From Populus alba (Eukaryota; Streptophyta; Magnoliopsida; Malpighiales; Salicaceae): 64,000 bases of DNA. The notes below the pieces were generated by a model, which saw only the letters and a list, made by a program, of their open reading frames with translations, did no database searches and was not told the origin of the DNA. Shown one piece after another: positions 48,032 to 60,479 of this stretch. Location of the stretch: assembly GCF_005239225.2 (NCBI RefSeq), contig NC_133293.1, positions 124,001 to 188,000 on the forward strand, given 5' to 3'. The number at the start of each line of letters is the position of its first letter. The stretch's first letter is position 1. Made by a program: the position numbers and the translations under genes.

Positions 48032-48158
48032 AAATAAAATATCATGACGTGTGTATCTAGGGTATAGTCGCTTCAAAGTGAATTCTCTCTAGATAACATT
48101 TTCATCTTCTTTAAATTTAGAAAAGATTTAGAAAAAAAAAGATATAAATCTGTTGGAT

Positions 48159-49177
48159 TTAAAATTTATTCTTTGGTAAATTAATTGTGAAATGCTTTTC
48201 TATTTTTAGAATGCCAAATATATGTTTTACATCTTCTATGTGAAAGTGTTCAATTTTCATAAGGTCTTCTTGATTGTTCTTCAAATGTTCTTCAAAAGGT
48301 CCCACAATGTATGTCTATTGTACCTTTTTAGGCAATTATAAATCTTAGGAGCCAATTCAAGTTGGTCAATGAAAATAGATTTCAATGTTATTTCTTTTTT
48401 ATTTTTCCTTAGTTTAGCCAATTTATCATGACAAATAAAAAGGGGTAAAGTAATCTTGTGTTGATTTTTTTCTAAATGGAAGTTTTCTTCTTCTACATGT
48501 AGAAAACGAATAAATAAATCAATTAAATTCCAAGAGGCTCTATGAAGTGCCTCTTTCAGAATTAAACTTCCATTTGTCCATATTTCAAGAAAAAGTATCT
48601 ATTGCTTTTCATTCCCATTTCCATAAGAATGAACACTATGATTCGCATTTCGAACATGCATGAATACAACATCTATGGAATAACTTCTGTCTTGAAAGTT
48701 TTGTTGCGGTTTCATATAATAGCCACGATTCCTCTTGATTTCTAATTCAATATGCTAATCAATCAGTTCCCTTAAGTTAGCGATATGTTGTGTATTATCA
48801 ATGATTTCAATAGATGGCGGTAAGATAATGTCTTGAGTAGTTACATATCCAGCACCCTTAACACAAATAGATACATCATGAGTTCCATAAAAATTGCTTC
48901 TCAATACAATTTCTTTCAAATTCATTTAAATTTCATGTATTGATTCTTGAATACCCGTTATAGTAGAAACTTCATATGGTATTTTCTTAAATTTTGAGTG
49001 TGTGATACATGTCCCTTCTATTTTTCCAAGCAAAGCTCTTCGCATCGCAACACCTATTATGTCGGCTTGACCTTTTATAAGTGGAGACAGAATAAAACAT
49101 CCATAATAAAGACGCTTATTGTTAGCTTTTGATTCAACACACTTCCATTGTAGTGTCCGAGTAGATATTTTTATCAA
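48159..49177 (-). pseudogene. rpoA: Chloroplast rpoA copy, decayed
   Basis: RNA polymerase alpha subunit. The first 83 codons are open ([18 protein letters not shown]..., [26 protein letters not shown], to a stop near 48926). After that the gene is traceable in several frames to the end near 48159 (NLPKNKF). Length matches the normal gene of about 1 kb. Confidence 0.88.
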
Positions 49178-49223
49178 ATCATTGAATTATTTATTTATCT
49201 TGAAATTTCTTCAATGTTTATTC

Positions 49224-49440
49224 TTAAATACATCTTTTTTTAGGAGGCCTACAGCCATTATGTGGCATAAGGGTTACATCCCAAACGAAACTTAATAGTA
49301 TACCACTTTTACAAATAGCTCTCAATGTCGCATCTCTTCCTAGACCAAATAGTTGAACAAATGCTTGAGAGTAATTTTGTGTTTTCTTATCTTTATTACA
49401 TAGTATAATTACTTTTGTGTCCTTAAAGAAAAAAAATCAT
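49224..49440 (-). pseudogene. rps11: Chloroplast rps11 3' part
   Basis: C-terminal block [13 protein letters not shown], then [26 protein letters not shown], with a stop at 49224. The N-terminal half is missing, so the insertion ends near 49440. Confidence 0.8.
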
Positions 49441-49799
49441 AGCTAATGTCCGATAGGCTTTTTCAAAATTTCTTATTTTTTGTATAATCTAATTACCTCA
49501 TAGTTCTTGGGGTCAAATTTTTTTTCCCAAAGTAAAGGGGTATCTTTTTTTGTTTTCTAACCTCGGTTTTTTTATAATTATCACATGGGGTTAAGGATGT
49601 TATGGTCTTTTAGAAATCAAAAAAGAAAACTTGGCTTGCAAGCCTTTCGGGTGGTGTGTGTCGCCTTCAAGGATGACATCTGAAGTGACGCACCTCTCTT
49701 TACACGATGGGTTGGCACGTGTTAGTCGCAAGCACATGGCAAAGCTTTGGCGGTAATTTTTCTCCCCCTTTTCCTTTCTCTCTCCTACACCTTAAAGGT

Positions 49800-51080
49800 G
49801 TGTTGACTTTGCAAAATTAAAAAATGGTCCTCAATATTTTAATTGTATTGAATTTGATTTGGTTATTTTTCAATTTCATTATTTGGCATTTGATTTTTCA
49901 TGTTTTTTTTTATCAAATTTGATTTTTTGTATTTTTTTTTAATCAAATTTCATCATTCTTTTGATTCCTATTTATTTCGTTTTTAATTTTTTTTTAATTG
50001 GATTTTGTTTTTTGATTTAATCCCTAATCATTTGATTTTTTTTTTTTTATTGAATTTGATCCTCATTTTTATGATTGAAGTTTCTTTTATTTTGAGTTCT
50101 CTTATTGATTGATTGTTTTTTGGCAATTTTATTCCTTATTGTTTAATTTTATTGATTTCTCATATTGGTGATTATTTTTTTATCATGCTTTTAAAATACG
50201 GTTTGGGAGTCAACCCCTGTCATGTCTCGAGTCAAGGGTTGGGTCGAATGATCAGGATCACCGAGGTCAATTGAATTTTTTTATTGTGCAAGAAATAAAA
50301 AATGACATTATTTTGATAAAAAAAATAATGATAAAAAAAAAAAATCAACGGGTGCTAGCATGTTTTTCCCCTAGCTAATTGCTTGATTTTTTATTTAGCT
50401 AAAAAGTAGAAATGATATTATTTTGATAAAAAAAAATAATGGAGATAAAAAAAATTCAATTATGATCATTTTTTTTTTATTAGTCTTTCTTTGTTTTGGA
50501 ATTTTTTTTTTCTTTTTAGTTTCATCCCTTTCTATTTGATTTTGTTTTATTTATATATCAAATATGGTACTCATTGTCTTGATTGTTGTTTTTTTTAATC
50601 ATTTTTTTTTGTTTGGCTTTTTTCTTTTGATTTTTTGACATTTTATTTTATCTTGTGTTTTTTTTTTAGATTTAGTACTTATTTTTTAATTTCTCTTTTT
50701 CATTCCTTTTTTTAATTTGTTTTTTCTTTCAATTTTTTTCATCGGCATTTTATTTCATTTGTTTTTTTAATCCAATCTTAGTTCTTGGTTTTTTAATACC
50801 TTTTTTTATCCTTTTTTATTTTATTTTTTGATGAAATCCTTCATTATTTTCTTTCATTAATTTTTATATAAGGTTTAGTTCTTATTGTTTTGATTATTAT
50901 TTGTTTTATTTTTAATTTTTTGATGGTTAATAAATTTGTTCAAGATTGTTTTTGCTATTATGTTTAGTTATCTCAGTTTTATAGCTAAAGTTGCTTATTT
51001 CAAATATTAATCCAATTTAACTTATTTTTTTTTATTTTTATCTTTTAATATTAGATCTTGAATTTTTTATTTTTTTCTCT
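49800..51080 (-). repeat. T-rich, strand-asymmetric repeat tract
   Basis: About 1.3 kb strongly T-rich on the plus strand, with recurring ttgatttttt, atttgatcct and tttaatc blocks. Its complement resembles the A-rich tract at 59100-60310 (ggaccaaatttgata-type blocks). This suggests a degenerate repeat family in opposite orientations. No gene seen. Confidence 0.55.
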
Positions 51081-52920
51081 TTCCTTCTTATAAAGTTATC
51101 TCAAATCATTGATGTGATTAATCAAGTTAACCTGTATTTACTTTAGTTATTTGAATATATTTTTTTGTGTTAGAAAAGAACTGCGTAGGGGAAAAATATC
51201 TAGTGTGTGTATTCTGGTACTATCCTTCCTGTTGCTCTTAACCTTCCGTGTGCACCCCCAAGATGAAGAAGTCTCGGCAACAAAGGCATTAAAAATAATC
51301 CAACTGATGGCCTCAGTTTATCTTCTTCAGCAAATATCGGAATTGTCAGACCGCAATCTTCAGCTCAAGGTTTTCATAAAATCTGGTTACAGGAACAAAT
51401 AGAATCATAGACAAGTGACTTTTACATATCTTATGGAGAAAAATACAGAGTCTGAGTGGAGGATACCAGCTGCACAAAAGCAAATGGTCCAGAGTCTCAA
51501 TGGACCTTCTCTCGTGAGGGTCCAGCAGGAAAACATACGAATTTTCAGATCCTGAAATAGCAAAATTAATGGCCCCAATATCAGGCTCAGCAGTAGCTGA
51601 TAAAGCTTAAAGGCTCATAAAACAAATTTTAATGATTGCTATTAAGGATTATAGGCTGCAAAAGAACAAAGCTCGGCCCACCATTTGCCCTTCGAGTGTG
51701 TGTTCACAAAGGTCATATGACTCAGACTCCTCCACTTTTCTAGTCAAGTAGCCTTCCAACTAGTTGGCTTTTGCATTTGCTACCATTGTTGCCGCTTTAT
51801 TGGAGTGGCCCATTCTTGCGTACACTCGCCTTCAATTTCAACATTTGGCTCAACACCAAAATCCGAGGAAGAGAACAAATACTTATTTTACGGATAATCT
51901 TTCCCGGAAAAATCACAACAATTAAACTCACACGAAACTCCGGTGATTTCTTTAAAAAAATCTCGATAAAATTAAACACTACTCCAGAGAAAAACTGCTA
52001 CAAAACTATTTAAAGATTCCAGTTGCAAATAATTACTTGGCACTACTTATCTATCATCCATCTTTACCCACCTTTGCTCACATAAGCTCTTAACCTTTAT
52101 ATCTATAAACATTATAGTAAGGAGTTACCATTTCTATTCTAGTGGAACATAGACGCACCTGGTTTATCCATTCTGCAAAACAGTCAACTCATCCCACATT
52201 AAAAAAAAAAATACTGCTAATTCATTTCTTTCCATCAAAGACACCAAGATAAATGAGGTTTATCAAATACCATATTCACCCAATCGAAGAAAAACCAAAG
52301 AGAGACTATATATATATATAAAAAAAAATACTAGCATAACATGACTCAACATAAAAAAGGACTTCGATCAGCATACAAGAAAACCTCCCCCAGCGTGTTC
52401 AGTGATCAAAGCTAAGGGTTATGCAACAATGGACTTCTTAACACCCTCCATGCCACCCCACAGCAATAAGGCCAAAATATCAAGCATGGCTGACCAGGTA
52501 ACAATGTTGCTATAGTACCTTCCTGACCCCCTTATCGGAATGTTGCTGTAGTATAGACTGACCTGTTAGGCACCTCTTTGACCACAATGGACTCTATACC
52601 AGACTGTAACAAGAAACAAGGTGCCGAGACCAGACCCAGCTTGACCCCGACATATTTGTCACCCCAACCAAGAACTGCTTCACCATTCCAAACTCTACAG
52701 ATTCCTGGGGCAAACCAATTAAGCAAAACTCAGACTTCCAAACAAAAGTAATATTACTTGGTGCACAACTAAGATCATTCGTTTTCAAGGCCAGACTACA
52801 AGAGAAATTATACTCAGAGCTTTGAGATTCATAGGTAATTCAAGCTTTACTAACCTCACAAATTCAGATAATATTCATAGGTAATTAAGACTTGAAAGCA
52901 AGAATTTTAAATACCTTCAG
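51081..52920. other. Non-coding region downstream of importin alpha
   Basis: The part from about 52300 up to the stop codon is probably 3' untranslated sequence of the importin alpha gene. An 83-codon frame at 51151-51402 has a hydrophobic stretch but no recognisable family; I do not call it a gene. Confidence 0.4.
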
Positions 52921-55900
52921 CTAAAAGTTGAATCCACCAGATGGAACTTGAACATCGTTCCCACCAAACTGAAATCCTTGCTGGGCACCATCACCTGAAG
53001 GCAAAGTCTCATCGTCTTCTTCCAACCAATAAGTCTCGAGAATCTTGACTGCCTTCTCATATATCTCATTGTTGTCATGACTCTGTAGATTTTCAATCTT
53101 TTCTAGTCCCTCAGCATCATCTATCATCTGGGCATAGAAATTAGCATCTCCACTGTTCCCCAAATTCTTCTCTGCTTCCCCAACCTTCAGAATGTTCTCT
53201 AATCCTTCAAGAGATACAATTACAATCCTTGGATCAGGGCATACAAGAAGATCACACAATGGTTTAATACATCCCTGACTGACCAAAAACCTGTCATCCA
53301 AAAACAACCAATCACTTTTTTGCCAAGAGAACCAGAGAACATTCAACAAACAAGTAGTAATGTTTTAAAACACAAGAATAACATACTTAATTTGCTCGTG
53401 AGTGCCACCCGAAGTAGCATTAGACACAGCCCAAGCAGCTTCTTTCTTTATATCAAACTCCGCATTTTGAAGTAAATTAACGAGCGGGCCAATTAAACCA
53501 GCCTCAATAACAGCCTAGATAATTTAGAAAAGTTAAAGAGTAAAAATCCAGAGGTACTTGAGGCATTCAATCTCACATAGAAGGAATTCAGATCAAAAGT
53601 GCTAATGAAGATAGCAATGCAGATCATTCCAGTAAATAAATTCAGAAACCCAATTAGAAGAGCCCAGAGTTCTTCTAAGAGGACTGACAGAATTAAACAA
53701 GAAACAACTTAACAGAGCTTAAAACATGAACTTCCAAGGCATGCAAGCTCACCTGGATCTGCTCCTTGTTTCCAGCAGTGATGTTTGAGATAGTCCAGCA
53801 AGCTTCTTTCTTGATGCTCTTTTTATGATTATGAGTCAACAGGCTTAGAAGGCATGGGAGTGCACCAGTGTTAATCATGCACTGCAAAGGAGAGACGTGT
53901 CTGAGTTAAGTATAAGAAAACCAACATTTCAAGCAATAACAAGATGTCATCGTGTGAAAGGCAAGATCATTAGCATAGTTGCAACAAGCCACAGAGAGAG
54001 GGCGAAAGATTTAGCTATGACAATTCCAAGCAATTTTTCCATGCTCTCACTGCAGCGCTCCTAATTACTTACGAGTATTTCTTGTTACATGCCTTGCCTT
54101 TATATTTTTCCTTATCAAGGGAATTGTATTTTTTTAGTTTAAGAGAGGTGCTTCATTTTCAACTATCCTGGTCAAGTACAATGACAAGAGTTGATGCAGC
54201 TACTGGGCATAAAGCATGTGCTGTTCTGGGATGAATTATGTGGCTCGGTGTCTATGGTACAAAGGTATTTAACGCAAATGCATGAATAAATTCATAATTT
54301 AGATGACAGCATTAATCATGCAGAAACACCCATAAGATGTGTTCTAACACTATATATGGATAGGAATACAAGACAGGAGGGCAGTAAAGAGTTTTTAAAG
54401 GAAGGGGCAAGCTAAATAAGGGTCAGGTAGTTACCGTTTAAATGAAGGTAGGAAGGGGACAAGAATACAGTGCTAGAGTCTAGTAGAGGGATAGATTAGG
54501 AGAGGACAATAAGAAAACCAGTTGGTGAGAGCACATCCTGCCTCATTTAGCCAGACAAGAAGATGAGGATTACAGTTTACCTATACAAGTGGAATCGTAT
54601 CTATTGTTTTCTAAAAGGTGTTGGGATTGACAATTAATATTAAAAAAAGTCATAATTTTTACTATTTGGAGAGGACTGGGGGTCTTACAGCCAAATTCCT
54701 TCCCTTCCCTTCACAAAAAAAGCTCCCAACAAGTTTCAACAGGTTATTCCCCTCCCCTCATTTTTTCCCCTTTAATCCATCATATCCAGAAATAGCTGGC
54801 ACCAACACCTCCTTGTGCAATAGCACAGATCTCATAATCAACAATGGCCACAGGATCCTATTAAACCTCTAACTAGGGGTGAGCATTTTCGGTTCGGTTC
54901 GATTTTCACTTAACAAAACATAACCAAACCATGTTTTTTTTAGATTCAGAACCAAACCAAATAGAACCGAAAAACATTTCAAACCAACCAGTTTCAGTTC
55001 GGCTCGCTTCGGTTTATTGTGTTAAAAAACCAGAAAAACCTTTTGCGAAGATATAAGATAAAGCACCAAATAACTTGATAATCGAAAATCAATAGGGAAA
55101 ATTGTACAAAATCTAACCATATAAAAGCCAAAGCCTGGCGAATTGAAAACTTGAACAAATCAGTGTGCCATCAAACCAAGAACAATGACCCATCAATAAA
55201 ACAAGTTGATAAACCAAAGCCCAAAGAATTGAAAACTTGAACAAATTGGTGTGACATCAAACCAAGCACAATGACCCATCAATAAAACCAATTGAAAAAC
55301 CACAAACATTTATGAAATCAAAGCAAACACCCAGTCGTAAGCAAAGTTACCAAACGGAACCCCATAAAACAACACTCAACTCAATTACCTTGAATCCTAA
55401 CTGGAGGCACTAAAAACATTAAAAAATAACACAAATCAATCAATCAAAACAAAACCCATGAAAACAAGATGCAGTAAAACACACAACACAACCATGCATT
55501 GATCGATTATCACAAACAAATAAAACCCAAAAAAAGAGAAGAAAACAAAAAACCTTATTGGAGGAGAACAAAGGCATAGAGAGACAAAGTAAAGAGAGAG
55601 AAGACGAGAATAAAGAGATGAGAGAAACAGAAATAAATGAGGCCGAAAGATTTGGTGGTGTTTGTTATAACAAGTTTAGAGAGAAAAGGAAAGTTAGGGT
55701 TTGAGCAGTGTTATCAACGGTGAAAAGCGCTAAAAGGAACCAAGCCTCTTGTTCAGAGGCAACACAAAGTGTGGCTAGTGTTTCTCTTCAAGTGTCCTTC
55801 CTTGATTGTATGTCTCCCATTTTAATGTTTGTTTATTCTTTTTTACCCTAATCTTTGTTTTTTTTACAAAAAATACTAATAAGTTGTTTCTTGTGGTAAA

Positions 55901-58229
55901 TTAAAAAATGGACAAAAAGGCGCTTTCCTTAACACCTAGCGCCCACTCACGGGGCAACGCTTTATAAATTCATCGCCATAGGCTAATAAAGACGTTGTGG
56001 CCTCGCCTGGAGTGCATAGGCAAGCGCCCCTTGACAGCACTAGGTTAGAGAAAGAAGAATGATAGAGGCAAAGGGTTAGAGACAGACTAGTAATAATCTC
56101 GTTAAAAAACCAGAGATCAAGAAAATTGGAGAAAGCTTGAGAGGGGGCTGCTGAGACAGAGTTGAGTGAAAGCTGGGGGGGGGTATGATTTAGCTCCTAG
56201 GGTTAGAAGAAAGTTTAATATATATAGCTGGGATTTCTTCAACTCGGTTTAGTACTGTTTGAGCCGGTCCAGTTCAATCAAATTTTTTTCTAATCGGTTA
56301 ATTTTTTTTTGGTTTTCTCGGTTTTTATGCTCACCCCTACCTCTAACATGGTTATCTTTCAGTTTTTTTAATAGTTCTGGTTTGTTCATCCAGTATTTAA
56401 CTTCTTCAATCTTGATAGCAAACCTCTAACATGGTCATATTCTCCATCATGATGCAGAAGCATCAATAATGATGTTATTTGTGGGGGGGGGGGGGGAATC
56501 CATGCAAACTATGTTATAACATTGATTCAGATCAATAACTTCTAGAAAAAAAAATGTCAGATGGATGCGGTCATGAAAGGCACTTCTGCTGTTGCACAAA
56601 GGATGGAACAAACAAACAAAAAGCCAGAAGCGCCTTTACCTGGGTCTGCATATCATCCCCCGTCACAATATTTCCAACTGTGCGGAGAGCAGGAACAAGC
56701 ACTGAAGGAGAAGGATGGCTGAAACAATTCATGTATGAAGGATCATGTTTTTTATATGTATTTGTATGCAGATAATGAGATACAAGAAAATATTAAACCA
56801 ATCAATCAACAGAATGCTGCACTCACAGGAGGAGCTCCACAAGTCGTGGACAGACACCTGCCTCAATAACAGCTTGGATTTTATCATCTGTGCCATCAGA
56901 AAGATAAGAGAGTGCCCAGCAAGAATCAGTTAGGACTTCTTCATCAGTTGAATGTACAAGACGTTCAAGTGCAGGAAGGGCTGGCCTCACCTGCCCAACA
57001 AATTTCACAAGTTAAAAACCTTTTTAACTTTCCACAACATCCACTGCCAAAAACTTGAGACGCCCAATCAATGCACAGAATCTGACAATAACCTGCTCAA
57101 ATGGAGGCTGTGGCTTGCCCCTGCAGAAGTTTGATAGTGTCCACGTAGCATTCCTCAGCATTGAAAGCTTTGCATGCTCATTCAACTGTGCCAGCAATGG
57201 AATCAAGGCTCCATGGCTGAGCACAAGATCACGGCACTTAGGGGAGTCACCAGCAACATTTCCCAATGCCCACACAGCCTGAAATTTAACCAGCAAATAT
57301 ATTCAAATCCTAGACTCTCTTCCATGTGCACATTATATAATCACAATTCCCGCAAACTAGGCAACTAAAATTCAAAGACATACCTGCTCCCTAACATCAT
57401 CACTGGGAGAACCTAGAAGCTTGACAAATATTGGAACTGCACCATGATCAATTACCACCTTAGTGTTCTCTGAAGTTCCAGAGGCAATGTTTGTGAGAGC
57501 CCAAGCAGCCTCAAACTACACAAGTTCCAAGACATGACACAAACACTTCACGACCCCATTCCAATTCAAACAAATCAGCAAACACATTCTATCACAATAT
57601 CATAGAAACACGCACCTGAAGCTGAGGGAAATCCTCCCTAACAAGAAACTCAACAAATCGTGGAACAACCCCAGCTTGTATAACTTCCTCTATCGGAGGA
57701 CTCCTCTCTGCCAATAACAATAGCAACCCCTCCATAAATAACCAATCTTTACTAATACAAACAAAAAGCTTAAGCAAAAGAAAAGGAACCCAAAACAATA
57801 CCAATCGAGAGCAGTTTCCGAAACTGAGTAGTTGATTCAAGCTGCAAATTGCCATCCTCAGACCAAACACCAGCCACCATCGAAGGCAAACTCTCTAACT
57901 GCAAGAGTTCACAAAAAAAAAAACACAAAACATCGAAACCCTAATCAACAAAACACCTAACACCCGACAAGATCCACAGTTCAAAAATACATTACATGCT
58001 AGTATAGTGAAGTTACCTTCTTTTCCACATTAGAAGAAGAGAGAAGAGCGGGAGGGAACTGTTGTGCCTGGAGACCTTCGCGTCGCTTCTTTAGCAAACT
58101 CTCTTCACGCTTGTTCTTGCGGATCTCCACCATATTGTCCTCTCTTCTCCGGCGACCTTCATCGGCGTCGACTGCGACTTTGTATCGGTTCCGGCGAACC
58201 TCGGTTCTCGCGCTAGGTCTCAACGACAT
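52921..58229 (-). CDS. Importin subunit alpha
   Basis: Ten coding exons, 529 residues: 58017-58229, 57802-57898, 57616-57707, 57384-57515, 57093-57278, 56827-56990, 56640-56718, 53753-53881, 53387-53514 and 52921-53290. Phases join correctly and all introns have GT/AG. Exon 1 encodes the importin-beta-binding domain ([20 protein letters not shown], then [20 protein letters not shown]). Armadillo repeats follow with the expected [51 protein letters not shown] and [10 protein letters not shown] motifs. An acidic tail and [15 protein letters not shown] end it. The protein carries cargo with a nuclear localisation signal into the nucleus together with importin beta. Length is normal for plant IMPA proteins; no break seen. 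Intron 7 (53882-56639) is unusually large because of an inserted transposon. Confidence 0.97.
54866..54873 (+). other. Target-site duplication of hAT-like element (CCTCTAAC)
   Basis: Eight bases, repeated at 56340-56347. The 8-bp length is characteristic of hAT elements. Confidence 0.9.
55128..55295 (+). repeat. Imperfect tandem duplication (about 84 bp, two copies)
   Basis: Both copies contain gaattgaaaacttgaacaaat and catcaaaccaagnacaatgac, followed by ccatcaataaaac. Found inside the hAT-like element. Confidence 0.8.
55707..56041. mobile_element. Possible smaller inverted-repeat element nested in the hAT-like element
   Basis: Starts AGTGTTATCAACGG and ends CCTTGACAGCACT, imperfect inverted ends, with gcgc motifs just inside (aaaagcgct, aagcgcccc). 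I could not find a clear target duplication, so nesting is only likely. Confidence 0.4.
56482..56497 (+). repeat. Poly-G run
   Basis: About 16 consecutive G in intron 7 of importin alpha. Confidence 0.9.
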
Positions 58230-58900
58230 GGTTGATTGATGGTAATTTGAAAACCCTAATTTAAAAAAAAATAAACAAATGGGGAATCAGAGAGAGAGTG
58301 CGTTATTTTTTTAATTTTGAGAGTGAAGAAGGCGAAGAGCGGGGCTTCACGCTTTATAGTGTTTACAAAATGGGAAGGGTTTGTGGCTATTTACAGTGGT
58401 GTATTTTATTAACTTATTTAAATTTTAATTTCTATCTATCTATCTGTTTTTATTTTTTACTTTACATATTTATTTCAAAAGATTCAAAATGAAGTTACAA
58501 TATATGATAAACTCTAAGTTCATCACTCCTATTATCTGTAAACACAATTATTTAAATAGGTTTTTAAAAACTAGATATCATGTTTTATTTAAAATAATTA
58601 GTAGCAATTATATATTTACATATATATTATATTTTTTAAAACGGAAAAAAAAATATGTGGGAAAATACATCCACGATACACACACACACACCCTGACACG
58701 TATATTATTTTAAACGGAAAAAAAAAAAATCTTACTTGAATGGATAAATTGCAGGAGTAGAAATTGGATTGTCAAATAATTTTTTCTTAGTCAAATAAAC
58801 TTTCTTCTTTACATGTTTATAGAATATAAAAATGAATTAATACTACTAAGCTTACCTCTAGAACACAAAAATATATGCATAAATATCATATATCTTCTTC
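58230..58900. other. Upstream region of importin alpha
   Basis: A GA-rich leader-like stretch (about 58290-58345) precedes the start codon on the minus side. No TATA box is obvious. Further right there is a (CA)n stretch near 58680. Confidence 0.4.
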
Positions 58901-58919
58901 CTTATTTCTAGAATACAGT

Positions 58920-60310
58920 TTCATTTCTTTGCTTAAAGTAATTTATTTTAAGAAAGTGATTTTATGAAAAAATAAATTCATAAAAAGTAAATTATTTTTT
59001 GATATTTGGTAGTGTTATAAAAAATAAGTTGAAAAACACTTTTCAGTATTTAGTTATGTCATTAAAAATGAGTTGGAAAATAACTTATTAATATTTTTTA
59101 AAAAAGATTTACTAAAATAATGAGAAACAAATCTTATAAATTAAAAAGTTGAATGAGAATGAAATTGAAAAAAAAATAATTTTATAAATAATTTCAAATA
59201 AAATAAATAACAATCAAAATAATGAAGATCAAATCTAACAGATAAAAAAATCGAAAGATGATGAAATTAAAATAATAATAATAATAATTACAATTTCATA
59301 AATTATTTCAAACAAAATAAGTAACAATTAAAAGAATGGGGACCAAATTTGATAAATAAAAAATTTTAATTAAAAAATAATAAGAGAAAAGTAAATAACA
59401 ATCATAAAAATAAGGACCAAAGTTAATATAAAAATTAAATTAAATCAAATTCTAAAGGGTGAAATTGAAAAAAAAAAGATTCAAAACATATAGCAATAAA
59501 ACGTTTGAGAGCCAAATTTGTTATAATTAGTAAATAATATGATATTTCTAAATTTTTTTTACAACTTCTAGAACGTGTTTCCGCCCAAAATAAGAGGAAA
59601 ACACTTTCCTGGAAATCAAGCTAAATTTTTCTTTAACTGGAAAGTATTTTTTGGTAATCAATTTTTCTAATGGCAAATAAATACAGGAAAGTTTGAAAAC
59701 TAATTTTCAAAAAAATCACTTTTCACCAAACATACAAGACCTTGAAAATAGTAATGTTTGATTTTATTTACATTCATTACATAATAATATAAATAATATG
59801 CAAGTTTTTAAAAACATTTTATATTGACAATTCATTTGATAATGTACATAGTATGAAAAAAATAGAAATGTATTACATTTTAGAAACTATTACATTGACA
59901 ATTCATTGAAAGAACTTATTTTAGTATTTGCTTGTTCTAGAAAAGTAGGTTCTTTTTTAAAAAATGGTTTTTTTTTTATGGAAAGTTAATTATTGAAAAG
60001 TTAATTACTTTTAAATATTTAATAGTGTCTGTAAAATGAGTTAGAAAATATTTTTGATTATTTGGTTATGCTATTAAAAATGAGTTAGAAAATAACTTAT
60101 TAATAAAAAAATTTCAAGTTTATTAAAAGAATGAAGACCAAAACTAACAAATAAAAAAGTTGAAGGAAAATGTAATTGACAAACAAAATCTAATTTTAAA
60201 AATTATTAAAAAAAAATAAATAGTAATAAAAAAAATATCAAATCTAACAGATAAAGAAGTTAAAGAAGATGAAATAAAAAAAATCATAAATTATTTAAAA
60301 TAAAAAGGGA
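58920..60310 (+). repeat. Two direct copies of an A-rich repeat with internal degenerate repeats
   Basis: Copies at about 58920-59350 and 59950-60310 share blocks such as aaaatgagttRgaaaataacttattaat and atcaaatctaacagataaa. Between them (59560-59750) is a region with tttccnggaaa motifs. The blocks recur with a degenerate period of roughly 110 bp. It may be a MITE-type element. Confidence 0.55.
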
Positions 60311-60479
60311 TAGTTACAGAAAACATCTTATAGTTTGCTATAGATTTCACTTTCCCTCTATACTTTTATAAATTACACTTTGCATCGAGGTTGCCATAAT
60401 CCAATTTTAGATCCTATAAACTTTTTTACAAAAAGTGTATATTTTTCTTTTTTTATTAAAAAATCCTAAAAACAAAAAA

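Larger units (their letters stand above)
54874..56339. mobile_element. Non-autonomous hAT-like element in importin alpha intron
   Basis: 1466 bp with terminal inverted repeats TAGGGGTGAGCAT / ATGCTCACCCCTA, flanked by the 8-bp duplication CCTCTAAC. Subterminal regions are rich in cggttcggttc/aaccgaa motifs. No transposase reading frame. It contains an imperfect tandem duplication (about 55128-55295) and a smaller insert with inverted ends (55707-56041). It lies wholly inside intron 7. Confidence 0.9.

Noticed and set aside
51151..51402. 83-codon frame with a hydrophobic segment
   Set aside because: Poor start context, no recognisable family, surrounded by repeats and non-coding sequence.
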